Below are positions 15,492-22,648 of a stretch of 29,502 bases of DNA, in pieces. The first letter of the stretch is position 1, and each line of letters begins with the position of its first letter. Source of the stretch: Microscillaceae bacterium (lineage in GTDB: Bacteria; Bacteroidota; Bacteroidia; Cytophagales; Microscillaceae); assembly GCA_003483885.1 (NCBI GenBank), contig DMXI01000004.1, forward strand, positions 1 to 29,502. Direction: 5' to 3'. A program made the translations under genes and the position numbers. The notes under the pieces were generated by a model. It ran no database searches and was not told the DNA's origin. It saw only the letters and a program-made list of their open reading frames with translations.

Positions 15492-18281
15492 TTAGTTTTC
15501 TTTTTTCCCTATTTTTACTTCACTCAAGTGCAACTCATATTGGCCATTGACTGTTCCACCCAAGCCATAAAAAGCAATTTGAATGTATTGGGTGGCATAT
15601 CTGGCCAGCGATACCTGACCAACAGTAGCTTTGTTGGGTAGTGTATTGGTACGGCCATAGTTGGCTACTGTTTGAAAAGTGCGGCCACCATCTGACGATA
15701 TTCTTACCTGAAGCAAATCATCTGCTTGTATCGGTCGCATCTTCCCTTGGAGACGATTGGTAGCAAATACTTTAAAACTCAACTGGGTGGCTTGGTCTGG
15801 CACCTTAAATTGTTGGCTCACTATACGTGATTTTCGATCATTTGTTTTCAAAGGAAAAATGACCGATTTTATTCCATAGCGTCTTTGTTGCTTAAGGCTA
15901 CTCTCTTTTACTCCAATTCCTGTCCATCCAAATTTTTTGGCTTTGGGTGGGTGGATGTTTTTTACCTGCATCGCATGAGGCAAATTGATTTTATTGAGCA
16001 ATGCCTTGGTCTGGATGGTGTCGTTGGCCAAATAATTATCTACCGATGCTATATAAGCGGTGAGATGATAGACCCCTCCAGTTTTGAGAGCAGGGATAAA
16101 AAAACTAATGGTGGTATCTCTGAAAAAGCCCAATTTTCCTTGTTTAATCTCAATGGGTTGGATCGAGATTTTTTCTGGGCCAATATTGCGTAAATGAATT
16201 TTTAATGGGTGTTGGGCAAAGTCAGCCTCTCGGATTCGAATATTTTGCAGGGTAAGGTCAATATTATGATAGTCCGCTTCCAATTCCTGGCCTATGTCGG
16301 TTTTTAGCTTGGTCAGCCTCAGATCAAAATTATTATTAAAGGTAAACATAGGGCGTAACCCATTAGATTGGCCCAAAGTATTGCTGATACTATCGGTAGC
16401 GCCTCGCGCAAATAGATGATATTTTTGCTTTAACTCCCCCTGATTGTGAAACACCTGAAACTCAGTGCTATTTTTAGCTGGCTTTTTTTGGACATACTCT
16501 ACCGCCATCAATAGATTTTTTCCTTGCGAGGGCGTAAACATAAATGTCTTGTCAAAATCGAAATCTATCAGTGCATTGGGGTGCTTGCGAAAGGGTAGAT
16601 AGTTGGTGTTAAGGTTTTTGGCAGGATCCCGATCATACACCAAGGTCATTTTTTTCAACACCTCTTCCCAACTTTGATGCTTTCCATTTAGCACTGAATC
16701 AGCAGTATTGCCCAAATATATCTTTAAGTGCGATGCCCCTGGTTGAATAATGGCTTGGTTCAGTTTTTTGTGCAGCGCAATCTCCAGGTTATGAATTTCC
16801 CCATCCACAAAAAAACGTGGTGGAATCATTTTTTGATCATACAAAAATACACTACGGTTATACACATTGGTTTTATTGGAAATATCAAACAACACCTGTT
16901 TCTGATAATAGCGATAAGTATTGACTTTGTTAGATTTTTGCAACACACGCCCTTTGCTTCGTATTTTATCCAGAGGGATGTTTTGAAATGATTTAGCACT
17001 TTTGCCCCGTTCTCCTAAATTTAAAAACACGGCTAACTCTTCTAATCCCTGTTCTATCACCAGCAAATCGAGCCAATCATCTCCATTGACATCTACCAAT
17101 CGGTAACCAAATTTCTTGTTGTCTACCTTGCCCAATAATGGCAAATACTGAGGTCTTAGAAATTTACCTTTAGCATTTCTCAAAGCATAAAACAAGGTGT
17201 CAGCATTGAGGTTGTGAATAGGGTGTTTTTTCCGAGCGATCCTGGAACGCATGATACCTAAAACATCTACGTTTCCATCACGGTCTATATCACCTGCCAC
17301 CATACGCTCTTTGATTGTTTTGATAGGAATAGAAAGCTGAGTTTTGGGAAAAGCAGGCAAAAGTTTTCCACTCGAATCAAGCTTATAGCCATATAAATAA
17401 TCCTCTTTAGCACCCAAAAAATGAGTTTGGCTTGTAGTGTCGCTACTTAGGTAAAAAGCAGGATAAGCTATTTGGATAGGGGTGCGTTGCCAGGCTGCCT
17501 CAAAGTCTCCATTGGTTGTTTGCAAAAAAATCACCCAAGCCTTGGAGTCCGTAACCATAAAATCGATGCGCCCATCGCGATTGATATCTTGAGCATAAGC
17601 CTGATAGTGCGAGAAAATCTTCCCATTGCTACAGGTGACCTTCTTTTTGGGTAGAAAAGTACCATCCCCATTACCCTTAAACAAATGCAGGGTAGCAGCC
17701 TCAATGGTGCCCGATGAAATAGAGACGATATCCATTTTACCATCTTGGTCATAATCTCGCAAAAAGGTAGCGCCTCCGTGGCTGCCCGTAGCAAAAAATT
17801 TGGGTGAATCAAAAGTAATAGAGGAAGTGCTATCCTTATTTTTTTTGCCCAAGTACAGCCAAAAACCGTTTTTCCAGAAGTGGTGGGCCACCAAATCAGG
17901 TATACTATCTTGATTGATATCCGCCACATCGGATACAAAAGCATACTGGTCTTTTTTCTTGAATAATATTTCAGGAGCAAAATCACCATTTCCCTGATTA
18001 AGCAATATGGAAGCGTGGCTGATTTTAGGTCCTTGGGTAGATTGGTTTTGATAAAGACGGGCATCCAGTATTACATCCAAGTCTCCATCATTGTCCACAT
18101 CTTTGGTTAAAATGTAATTGGGGCATTGGGTAGAACCCAATTTTACATTTACTACGCCACTATTGAAAGGGTAATACTGAGGAGGAGCAAAACCACGCCA
18201 TTGACGATTTTGCGCAAAGCCATTGAGAGTAAAGTAAAAGTATATCAGTATAAATAATAAAAAACTGCCTGACCTAGTCAT
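15492..18281 (-). CDS. Large exported FG-GAP/VCBS repeat protein
   Basis: 929 residues with a signal peptide (residues 1-23, ending GFAQ). Six calcium-binding DxDxDG-like loops are visible at about 61-69 (DVDNDGDLD), 121-129 (DINQDSIPD), 176-184 (DYDQDGKMD), 232-240 (DINRDGRID), 331-339 (DIDRDGNVD) and 397-405 (DVNGDDWLD), which mark blades of an integrin-like FG-GAP propeller. Residues about 430-790 are beta-rich without a known domain. The end (about 795-925) looks like a MAM/jelly-roll carbohydrate- or protein-binding domain (LSFKVFATN, LLQVRISSDGGRTF). No T9SS sorting domain is seen, so surface attachment may depend on the lipoprotein gene three bases downstream. Confidence 0.85.
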   Translation of the reverse strand: MTRSGSFLLFILIYFYFTLNGFAQNRQWRGFAPPQYYPFNSGVVNVKLGSTQCPNYILTKDVDNDGDLDVILDARLYQNQSTQGPKISHASILLNQGNGDFAPEILFKKKDQYAFVSDVADINQDSIPDLVAHHFWKNGFWLYLGKKNKDSTSSITFDSPKFFATGSHGGATFLRDYDQDGKMDIVSISSGTIEAATLHLFKGNGDGTFLPKKKVTCSNGKIFSHYQAYAQDINRDGRIDFMVTDSKAWVIFLQTTNGDFEAAWQRTPIQIAYPAFYLSSDTTSQTHFLGAKEDYLYGYKLDSSGKLLPAFPKTQLSIPIKTIKERMVAGDIDRDGNVDVLGIMRSRIARKKHPIHNLNADTLFYALRNAKGKFLRPQYLPLLGKVDNKKFGYRLVDVNGDDWLDLLVIEQGLEELAVFLNLGERGKSAKSFQNIPLDKIRSKGRVLQKSNKVNTYRYYQKQVLFDISNKTNVYNRSVFLYDQKMIPPRFFVDGEIHNLEIALHKKLNQAIIQPGASHLKIYLGNTADSVLNGKHQSWEEVLKKMTLVYDRDPAKNLNTNYLPFRKHPNALIDFDFDKTFMFTPSQGKNLLMAVEYVQKKPAKNSTEFQVFHNQGELKQKYHLFARGATDSISNTLGQSNGLRPMFTFNNNFDLRLTKLKTDIGQELEADYHNIDLTLQNIRIREADFAQHPLKIHLRNIGPEKISIQPIEIKQGKLGFFRDTTISFFIPALKTGGVYHLTAYIASVDNYLANDTIQTKALLNKINLPHAMQVKNIHPPKAKKFGWTGIGVKESSLKQQRRYGIKSVIFPLKTNDRKSRIVSQQFKVPDQATQLSFKVFATNRLQGKMRPIQADDLLQVRISSDGGRTFQTVANYGRTNTLPNKATVGQVSLARYATQYIQIAFYGLGGTVNGQYELHLSEVKIGKKEN

Positions 18282-18705
18282 CCGAGAGTAAGCTTATTTT
18301 AATTAGTTAGCAAAGCTAATTTAAGGCTTATTTCATCTAATCAAAAAGTTTAGCCAGGTAGTTGTAATTATGAATTATAAATTGATGAATTATCTTTTTA
18401 ATGGTCAGTGATCAGTGGTGAATGGTTAATTTTTTTCTATTGTTCTATTGTTACGCTTCGCTTATTGTTTCGCGATGCGCAGCGGAAATAATTATCGGTT
18501 TTGCAAATATGATAGTCAATTATGAATTATGAATTGATCAATTATATCCGCTTCGCGCTACTCTTGTTCCCTGATCCCTGTTCCTCTCTACGCTTCGCGC
18601 CCATTTTTCACTTTTAGTTTTTCACTTAAAAAGCGTCGCCCTTATTCCTTGATCCTTGCCCCCCTCTTCGCTTCGCGACATTTTTAATTCAGAAAGGTTT
18701 TTCAC
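18282..18705. repeat. Gene-free, repeat-rich spacer
   Basis: 424 bases with no reading frame. (1) Two AT-rich blocks built on AATTATGAATTAT at 18366-18393 and 18518-18545. (2) The nonamer CGCTTCGCG three times exactly (18549-18557, 18591-18599, 18669-18677), with a near copy at 18454-18462 and a related TTTCGCGATGCGC at 18468-18480. (3) Two diverged copies of a block of about 45 bp starting TTCC(C/T)TGATCC(C/T)TG and ending in CGCTTCGCG plus CATTTTT, at 18567-18607 and 18645-18685. (4) The FG-GAP promoter at its left end. Confidence 0.65.
18311..18345 (-). promoter_or_regulatory. Promoter of the FG-GAP/lipoprotein operon
   Basis: On the minus strand TAGCTTTG (18318 to 18311) matches TAnnTTTG, with TTTG (18345 to 18342) 23 bases upstream. 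The start would be near 18304, giving a leader of about 23 bases. The small dyad TTAGC-AAA-GCTAA (18307-18319) overlaps the -7 box and could be an operator. Confidence 0.55.
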
Positions 18706-19581
18706 TCAATACCCCTTAATCTCCAAATCAGGACTAAACACATATCCCTGTTTTCGTTGGTAGGCAACTTTATACCAAAAGCCACTCGTTTGGCCAATAA
18801 ACCCTTGTCGGATTGGTTCATCACTCAGGAGAAAAACTACCCGGTCTTTGGGGATGAAAAGCTCCATTTGGCCATCAATGCTAGGTTTTTTGCGCATTTT
18901 ACTGCCGTTTTCTGCTTTGATTCGTGCCTTGGTAAAGGTCAAAAAACCACTAAAAATATATCCCTCATGTTGGCGAAAGCGTACCTTGCACCAACTACCT
19001 CGACGGGCTTCTATGGTGTCGGTATTTTTAAGGATTGCTAAAACAGCCACTTCTTCTTGGGGGGCGATGATTGTAATACTGGTAGATGAGGTAGTAGGCT
19101 GTTGTCTTAGCACAAGCCCGGTATTGGTATTAACCAATGCACGTTGTTTGACCTGATGAAGATCTGTATCAAAAATTTTTTCTATTACTGGATAAATCTT
19201 AGGCAAAGTTAAGCGAGTACCTACCTCGAGGTAGCCTCCAAATATATAACCAGTTTGCTGACCATAAGCAACCTTGTACCATTTACCCATGGTAGCTTGG
19301 TGTGTTTCGATTTCGTTGGTTTGAGCCAGTACATCTACTATTACATTGTAAGGAACCAGATAGGCGCTATCAAAGAAAGCTTGAGGCGATTGGCGAAGTA
19401 CCAAACCAGACGAAGCGGTAACTACAGCCTGTTGAGGAGAAGGAAAGGAGGTAGTGGTAGGAGGGGGATTACGTTTGTCTGATTTTTTGGTGCTATCGCA
19501 ACTCGTTAACAGGCCCCAAAAAAGTAGACTGAGCAAGGTCAGATATAGATATTTTTCAAAAGCTTTGATGATCATAAACAA
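18706..19581 (-). CDS. SH3b-repeat lipoprotein
   Basis: 291 residues. The N-terminal hydrophobic stretch ends in the lipobox LLTSC, with lipidated Cys28, followed by a Pro/Thr/Ser linker (residues 31-50). Three bacterial SH3 (SH3_3) domains follow at about 52-120, 148-215 and 219-287; the first two contain GLVLRQ...G(K/S)W(Y/C)KV...GYIF(S/G)G, and the third MRKKP...WYKVAYQRKQGYVFSP. SH3b domains bind peptidoglycan stem peptides or protein partners, so the protein probably sits in the periplasm facing the wall. No enzymatic domain is present. A minus-strand hairpin terminator and a promoter-like box lie just before its start. It could start two codons later at a second ATG. Confidence 0.85.
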   Translation of the reverse strand: MFMIIKAFEKYLYLTLLSLLFWGLLTSCDSTKKSDKRNPPPTTTSFPSPQQAVVTASSGLVLRQSPQAFFDSAYLVPYNVIVDVLAQTNEIETHQATMGKWYKVAYGQQTGYIFGGYLEVGTRLTLPKIYPVIEKIFDTDLHQVKQRALVNTNTGLVLRQQPTTSSTSITIIAPQEEVAVLAILKNTDTIEARRGSWCKVRFRQHEGYIFSGFLTFTKARIKAENGSKMRKKPSIDGQMELFIPKDRVVFLLSDEPIRQGFIGQTSGFWYKVAYQRKQGYVFSPDLEIKGY

Positions 19582-19624
19582 AAAAAGTTCGTGTCAAAGG
19601 TATAAAAACCAACAACACGAACTT
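19578..19624 (-). terminator. Terminator of the 63-residue gene, overlapping the SH3 gene leader
   Basis: Read on the minus strand, AAGTTCGTGT (19624-19615) and ACACGAACTT (19594-19585) form a perfect 10-bp stem with a 20-base loop, followed directly by T-runs (19586-19578). It begins 28 bases after the stop of the small gene and ends at the SH3 start codon. Confidence 0.75.
19595..19602 (-). promoter_or_regulatory. Possible SH3 lipoprotein promoter -7 box in the terminator loop
   Basis: TACCTTTG on the minus strand matches TAnnTTTG and lies inside the 20-base loop of the terminator hairpin. Transcription from it would begin near 19588, giving a leader of only about 7 bases. No good -33 box is visible. 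Confidence 0.4.
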
Positions 19625-19651
19625 GTATATATACAATAATTAAAATCTATT

Positions 19652-19843
19652 TTAAGGCTTGCGGAAACTAATATTTTTCAAAGCATCCTGACGATAATCA
19701 ACACTACTACTGCTACTTAAGTTCTCAAAAGAATTGATGTAACTCCCAAATGAACTCAAGTCAAGGTCATCTTCTTCCTGCGCATCCATTTTTTTAGTTA
19801 AAAATTTTTTCGTAATTCCCTTTATACTTTGAATATTCCTCAT
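19652..19843 (-). CDS. Small protein of 63 residues with its own promoter and terminator
   Basis: The product is basic at the N-terminus (residues 1-18, seven Lys/Arg), strongly acidic in the middle (MDAQEEDDLDL, 19-29), then polar with five consecutive serines (43-47), and ends in SFRKP. There is no signal peptide, membrane segment or cysteine. The layout of basic leader and Ser-rich tail resembles some peptide-precursor genes, but no modifying enzyme is nearby and no known leader motif is present, so I name no function. Reality of the gene is supported by a well-spaced promoter about 97 bases upstream and a terminator 28 bases downstream, making a monocistronic unit. Confidence 0.6.
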   Translation of the reverse strand: MRNIQSIKGITKKFLTKKMDAQEEDDLDLSSFGSYINSFENLSSSSSVDYRQDALKNISFRKP

Positions 19844-19939
19844 ATCGTGACTTACTTATAGTAATGAACTTATACACCTGTTCTATTCGAAAAAAAAGAA
19901 AAAAGGTTTCGCCAAATGGCTATTTTAAAGAGTTTATTT

Positions 19940-19972
19940 CAAAAATAGGGGATATCCCTAGTAGGAAACAAA
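19940..19972 (-). promoter_or_regulatory. Promoter of the small-protein gene with a palindrome in the spacer
   Basis: Minus-strand TTTG (19972 to 19969), 21-base spacer, TATTTTTG (19947 to 19940): an excellent Bacteroidota promoter. The start is expected near 19933, about 90 bases before the ATG at 19843. The perfect palindrome GGGATATCCC (19949-19958) lies between the boxes, where a repressor would act. Confidence 0.75.
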
Positions 19973-20032
19973 ACTTTATATGGCATAACCTAGTAAAAAT
20001 TTCATTTTTTTGATATTGATGAAATCAGCGGC

Positions 20033-20725
20033 TTAAGCCAATACTTGACCAATTACACTTTCGAAAAAACGACGGCCGTCAGTATTGCCTACCAATTCAT
20101 CCGAAGCACGTTCGGGGTGAGGCATCATACCAAATACATTGCGTTGTTCATTGCAAATGCCTGCGATGTTTTCCATAGAACCGTTGGGGTTAGCAGCCTC
20201 ATCGATGGTGCCATCTTCTTGACAGTAACGGAACAACACTTGCTGATTATCATTGAGTTGCTTTAGAATCTCGTCGGAAGCGTGATAACGACCTTCACCG
20301 TGGGCAATCGGTATTTTGTAGGCTTGCTCTTGGTTTAAGTGGCGGGTAAACAATGAATTGTTTGTTTGCGGCTTGAGGAATATATTTTTGCAAACATATT
20401 TTTGGTTATCGTTTTGGAGGAGCGCACCAGGCAAGAGTCCTGCTTCGGTTAATATTTGAAAACCATTGCAAATTCCCATTACATTGCCTCCATTATTGGC
20501 GTGCTCAATAACGCTTTCCATAATAGGAGAGAATCGAGCAATAGCCCCCGCACGAAGGTAGTCGCCATAAGCAAAACCACCAGGCACTACCAAAAAATCA
20601 CAACCTTGTAAATCACGGTCTTTGTGCCACAACTTCACTACTTCTAATTGCATCAATTTTCCTAACACATACACCATGTCATCGTCACAATTAGAACCAG
20701 GAAAAACAATTACACCAAATTTCAT
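20033..20725 (-). CDS. purQ: Phosphoribosylformylglycinamidine synthase glutaminase subunit PurQ
   Basis: 230 residues from the ATG at 20725, where the conserved MKFGVIVFPGSNCD begins; a TTG nine bases earlier is rejected. It is a class I glutamine amidotransferase: VVPGGFAYGDYLRAGAIA (46-63), nucleophile Cys86 in MGICNGFQIL, and His203/Glu205 in MPHPER. The length is that of stand-alone PurQ. It releases ammonia from glutamine for FGAM synthase in step 4 of purine synthesis, acting with PurL and PurS encoded elsewhere. A separate small PurQ implies the multi-subunit form of the enzyme instead of the single-chain form of many other Bacteroidota. Transcribed divergently from yicC. Confidence 0.97.
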   Translation of the reverse strand: MKFGVIVFPGSNCDDDMVYVLGKLMQLEVVKLWHKDRDLQGCDFLVVPGGFAYGDYLRAGAIARFSPIMESVIEHANNGGNVMGICNGFQILTEAGLLPGALLQNDNQKYVCKNIFLKPQTNNSLFTRHLNQEQAYKIPIAHGEGRYHASDEILKQLNDNQQVLFRYCQEDGTIDEAANPNGSMENIAGICNEQRNVFGMMPHPERASDELVGNTDGRRFFESVIGQVLA

Positions 20726-21061
20726 GTTTGTCAAAAGTTATTTAAAAAATGTTACTTGAAACAGATATGTAAAACTACTGGCTATCAGTCAAATTTCCTA
20801 ATACCAGGAATCGAAACCGTTTGTAGGATTAAACATTATGGGGTAATTGCGTTGTTACAAAAATTAAACGCTTCTGTGGATCACTGCCAAGCCATAATGT
20901 ACCGTAATTCTCAAGTAATTCAGCGATTACCGAGCGAATATTGTGTAACTTTTATTTATAATTGTTATACTGATAAATAATTTTAATATTTACATTCTCG
21001 ATTTTAAGGAATTGTTCACATAACGAACTCTCCAAGAGTTCATTAAATACGCAGAACCAAT
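20726..21061. other. Divergent control region of purQ and yicC
   Basis: 336 bases without a convincing gene; a frame at 20756-20980 is rejected. It should hold the promoters of purQ (minus) and yicC (plus), but no exact TAnnTTTG box was found on either strand. A perfect hairpin GAACTCT-CCA-AGAGTTC lies at 21025-21041, 20 bases before the yicC ATG, and could affect its translation. No purine-riboswitch core was recognised. Confidence 0.5.
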
Positions 21062-21943
21062 ATGATACAATCTATGACCGGGTTTGGCTCGGCTGTGCAC
21101 GAAAACGATCGGCTAACAGTATTTGCTGAGATAAAAACGCTTAATTCCAAGTATTTAGATGTGAACTTACGTACTCCTCGAATCCTCTCGGCTGAGAAGG
21201 AATTGATCTTACGGGAATTGATAAAAACCCATCTTAAACGCGGTAAAATCAGTGTATTACTGGAATTTCAGTTTAAGGATACCTCTATTTTAGGCACGCG
21301 AATCAATAGAGAGTTGGCGAAAAATTATTATCAGGAGATGATTGAACTTGCCGACGAGGTGAATTCTTCAAAGCAGGATATTTTTCGTCTTACGATGATG
21401 ATGCCTGATGTACAATCTCAGAATTTACAAGATGATTTACAAGAAGATGACTGGAAGGTCATCCTTGGCGTATTTGAACAAGCGATTAGCAAATGCCAGG
21501 AATTTCGCAAGAGCGAAGGGGGAAGTTTGTTGAAGAGTTTTGAGGAAAACATTGACATTATTACCAAAAAACTTGAGCAAGTCAAAGAGCAAGATCCTAA
21601 AAGAGTCTTGAACATCAAGGAGCGCATTGCTCAACACATGGAGGAAATCAATAACAACGATAACTTTGACAAAAACCGTTTTGAGCAAGAAATGGTTTAC
21701 TACATTGAGAAGTTGGATATTTCGGAAGAAAAGGTGAGACTGAAAAGCCATTTAGACTATTTACAGGAAACACTTAATTCGGCCCAGGCTAACGGTAAAA
21801 AGTTGAATTTCATAGCCCAGGAAATTGGTCGCGAAATCAACACCATTGGTTCTAAAGCCAACGACGCCGTGGTGCAACGTTATGTGGTAGAAATGAAAGA
21901 GGAACTCGAGAAAATCAAGGAACAAGTATTAAATGTACTATAG
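21062..21943 (+). CDS. yicC: YicC/YloC-family endoribonuclease
   Basis: 293 residues. The start MIQSMTGFGSA is diagnostic for the family, followed by EIKTLNSKYLDVNLRTPR (23-40). The N-terminal YicC domain covers about 1-155 and the DUF1732 domain about 205-293, with SEEKVRLKSHLDYL (221-234, including E223, R226, H230) and GKKLNFIAQEIGREINTIGSKAND (245-268). YicC-type enzymes are metal-dependent RNA endonucleases acting on structured RNAs, including regulatory RNA decay in enterobacteria. It is cytoplasmic. Length and both domains are complete. Confidence 0.95.
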   Translation: MIQSMTGFGSAVHENDRLTVFAEIKTLNSKYLDVNLRTPRILSAEKELILRELIKTHLKRGKISVLLEFQFKDTSILGTRINRELAKNYYQEMIELADEVNSSKQDIFRLTMMMPDVQSQNLQDDLQEDDWKVILGVFEQAISKCQEFRKSEGGSLLKSFEENIDIITKKLEQVKEQDPKRVLNIKERIAQHMEEINNNDNFDKNRFEQEMVYYIEKLDISEEKVRLKSHLDYLQETLNSAQANGKKLNFIAQEIGREINTIGSKANDAVVQRYVVEMKEELEKIKEQVLNVL

Positions 21944-21969
21944 AATTACGCTACCCAGCTTTTAACTTC

Positions 21970-22007
21970 GTTGAGCTCATCACCTCAACAGAAAGTGTTT
22001 TTGAGGT
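21970..22007 (+). other. Two mutually exclusive hairpins after yicC
   Basis: GTTGAG (21970-21975) can pair with CTCAAC (21984-21989), or ACCTCAA (21982-21988) can pair with TTGAGGT (22001-22007). The two stems share bases 21984-21988 and cannot coexist. They lie 27 bases after the yicC stop, with no T-run. Confidence 0.4.
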
Positions 22008-22020
22008 AATCGTTGGGGCA

Positions 22021-22044
22021 GTTTGTGAAGACACAAACTTAGGC
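22021..22044 (+). repeat. Hairpin repeat copy 1 (GTTTGTG-loop-CACAAAC)
   Basis: GTTTGTGAAGACACAAAC followed by TTAGGC forms a 7-bp stem with loop AAGA. The same hairpin with trailing AGGC recurs at 26060-26083 (21 of 24 positions identical). Here it stands 56 bases before the DoxX-like gene. Confidence 0.6.
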
Positions 22045-22099
22045 GAAAAAATAGTTGGGTAGAATATAAATCAGATAACGAAAAACTATCTTAATTACA

Positions 22100-22564
22100 A
22101 TGGAATTATTGGTGAATTGGTTGCCAACCCACAGTTTTGTATTTGGGTTAAATATTCTTAAAACCCTGATTGCGCTATACTTTGCTATTTTATTTATACA
22201 ATCAGGACTTGACAAAGTCATGAACCGAGAAGGAAATCTTTCGTGGCTCAATGAATATTTTTCTAAAACCTTTTTGAAAGGGCAGGTACCTTTGTTGTTA
22301 CTCTCAATTACCATTACAGAACTGGCTGCTGGAGCATTTTCGGCAATTGGTATTATAGAGCTTTGGGTAGCTGGAGGCCATTCTTTTGCTTTATATGGGG
22401 CTACTTTCGCAGTATTGAACTTTGTGATGTTATTTTTTGGCATGCGTCTTGCCCAGGATTATGACGGAGCAGCCTCGATGACCAATTACTTTACCATTGG
22501 TGTCATTGCTGTTCTCATTATGAGCATCAGCATCCCCGATGCAATGGCTGGATTTATGAAATAA
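22100..22564 (+). CDS. DoxX-like four-helix membrane protein
   Basis: 154 residues with four hydrophobic helices at about 14-33, 60-85, 93-117 and 130-150. The segment LKTLIALYFAILFIQSGLDKV at helix 1, then NLSWLNEYFSKTFLKGQVPLLLL and ELAAGAFSAIGI, fits the DoxX-like family seen in Bacteroidota. DoxX-fold proteins are inner-membrane proteins linked to quinone or thiosulfate redox and, in some bacteria, to oxidative-stress complexes; no substrate can be assigned here. It lies between yicC and a shared terminator and is convergent with the phosphatase gene. Its leader contains the hairpin repeat at 22021. Confidence 0.75.
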   Translation: MELLVNWLPTHSFVFGLNILKTLIALYFAILFIQSGLDKVMNREGNLSWLNEYFSKTFLKGQVPLLLLSITITELAAGAFSAIGIIELWVAGGHSFALYGATFAVLNFVMLFFGMRLAQDYDGAASMTNYFTIGVIAVLIMSISIPDAMAGFMK

Positions 22565-22613
22565 GACTTTATTCAAAACTGTACACAAAAACACAGTTTA
22601 ATAATATTTGATG

Positions 22614-22648
22614 AATGGTTGTTTCTGATAAAGGAACAACCATTTTTT
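22614..22648. terminator. Bidirectional terminator between the DoxX-like and phosphatase genes
   Basis: AATGGTTGTT (22614-22623) pairs perfectly with AACAACCATT (22635-22644), followed by a T-run. The T-run overlaps the stop codon of the minus-strand phosphatase (22647-22649), so that mRNA would end in a hairpin directly at its stop. Confidence 0.9.

Noticed and set aside
15885..16991. Several plus-strand frames inside the FG-GAP gene
   Set aside because: They are antisense shadows of a well-supported coding sequence with signal peptide and calcium loops.
18366..18690. Possible CRISPR array
   Set aside because: Repeats are short, diverged and irregularly spaced, without uniform spacers or cas genes.
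20726..20734. TTG start three codons upstream of purQ ATG
   Set aside because: The conserved PurQ start MKFGVIVFPGSN begins at the ATG at 20725.
20756..20980. 74-codon plus-strand frame between purQ and yicC
   Set aside because: No recognisable composition or domain, no promoter, and it occupies the divergent control region.
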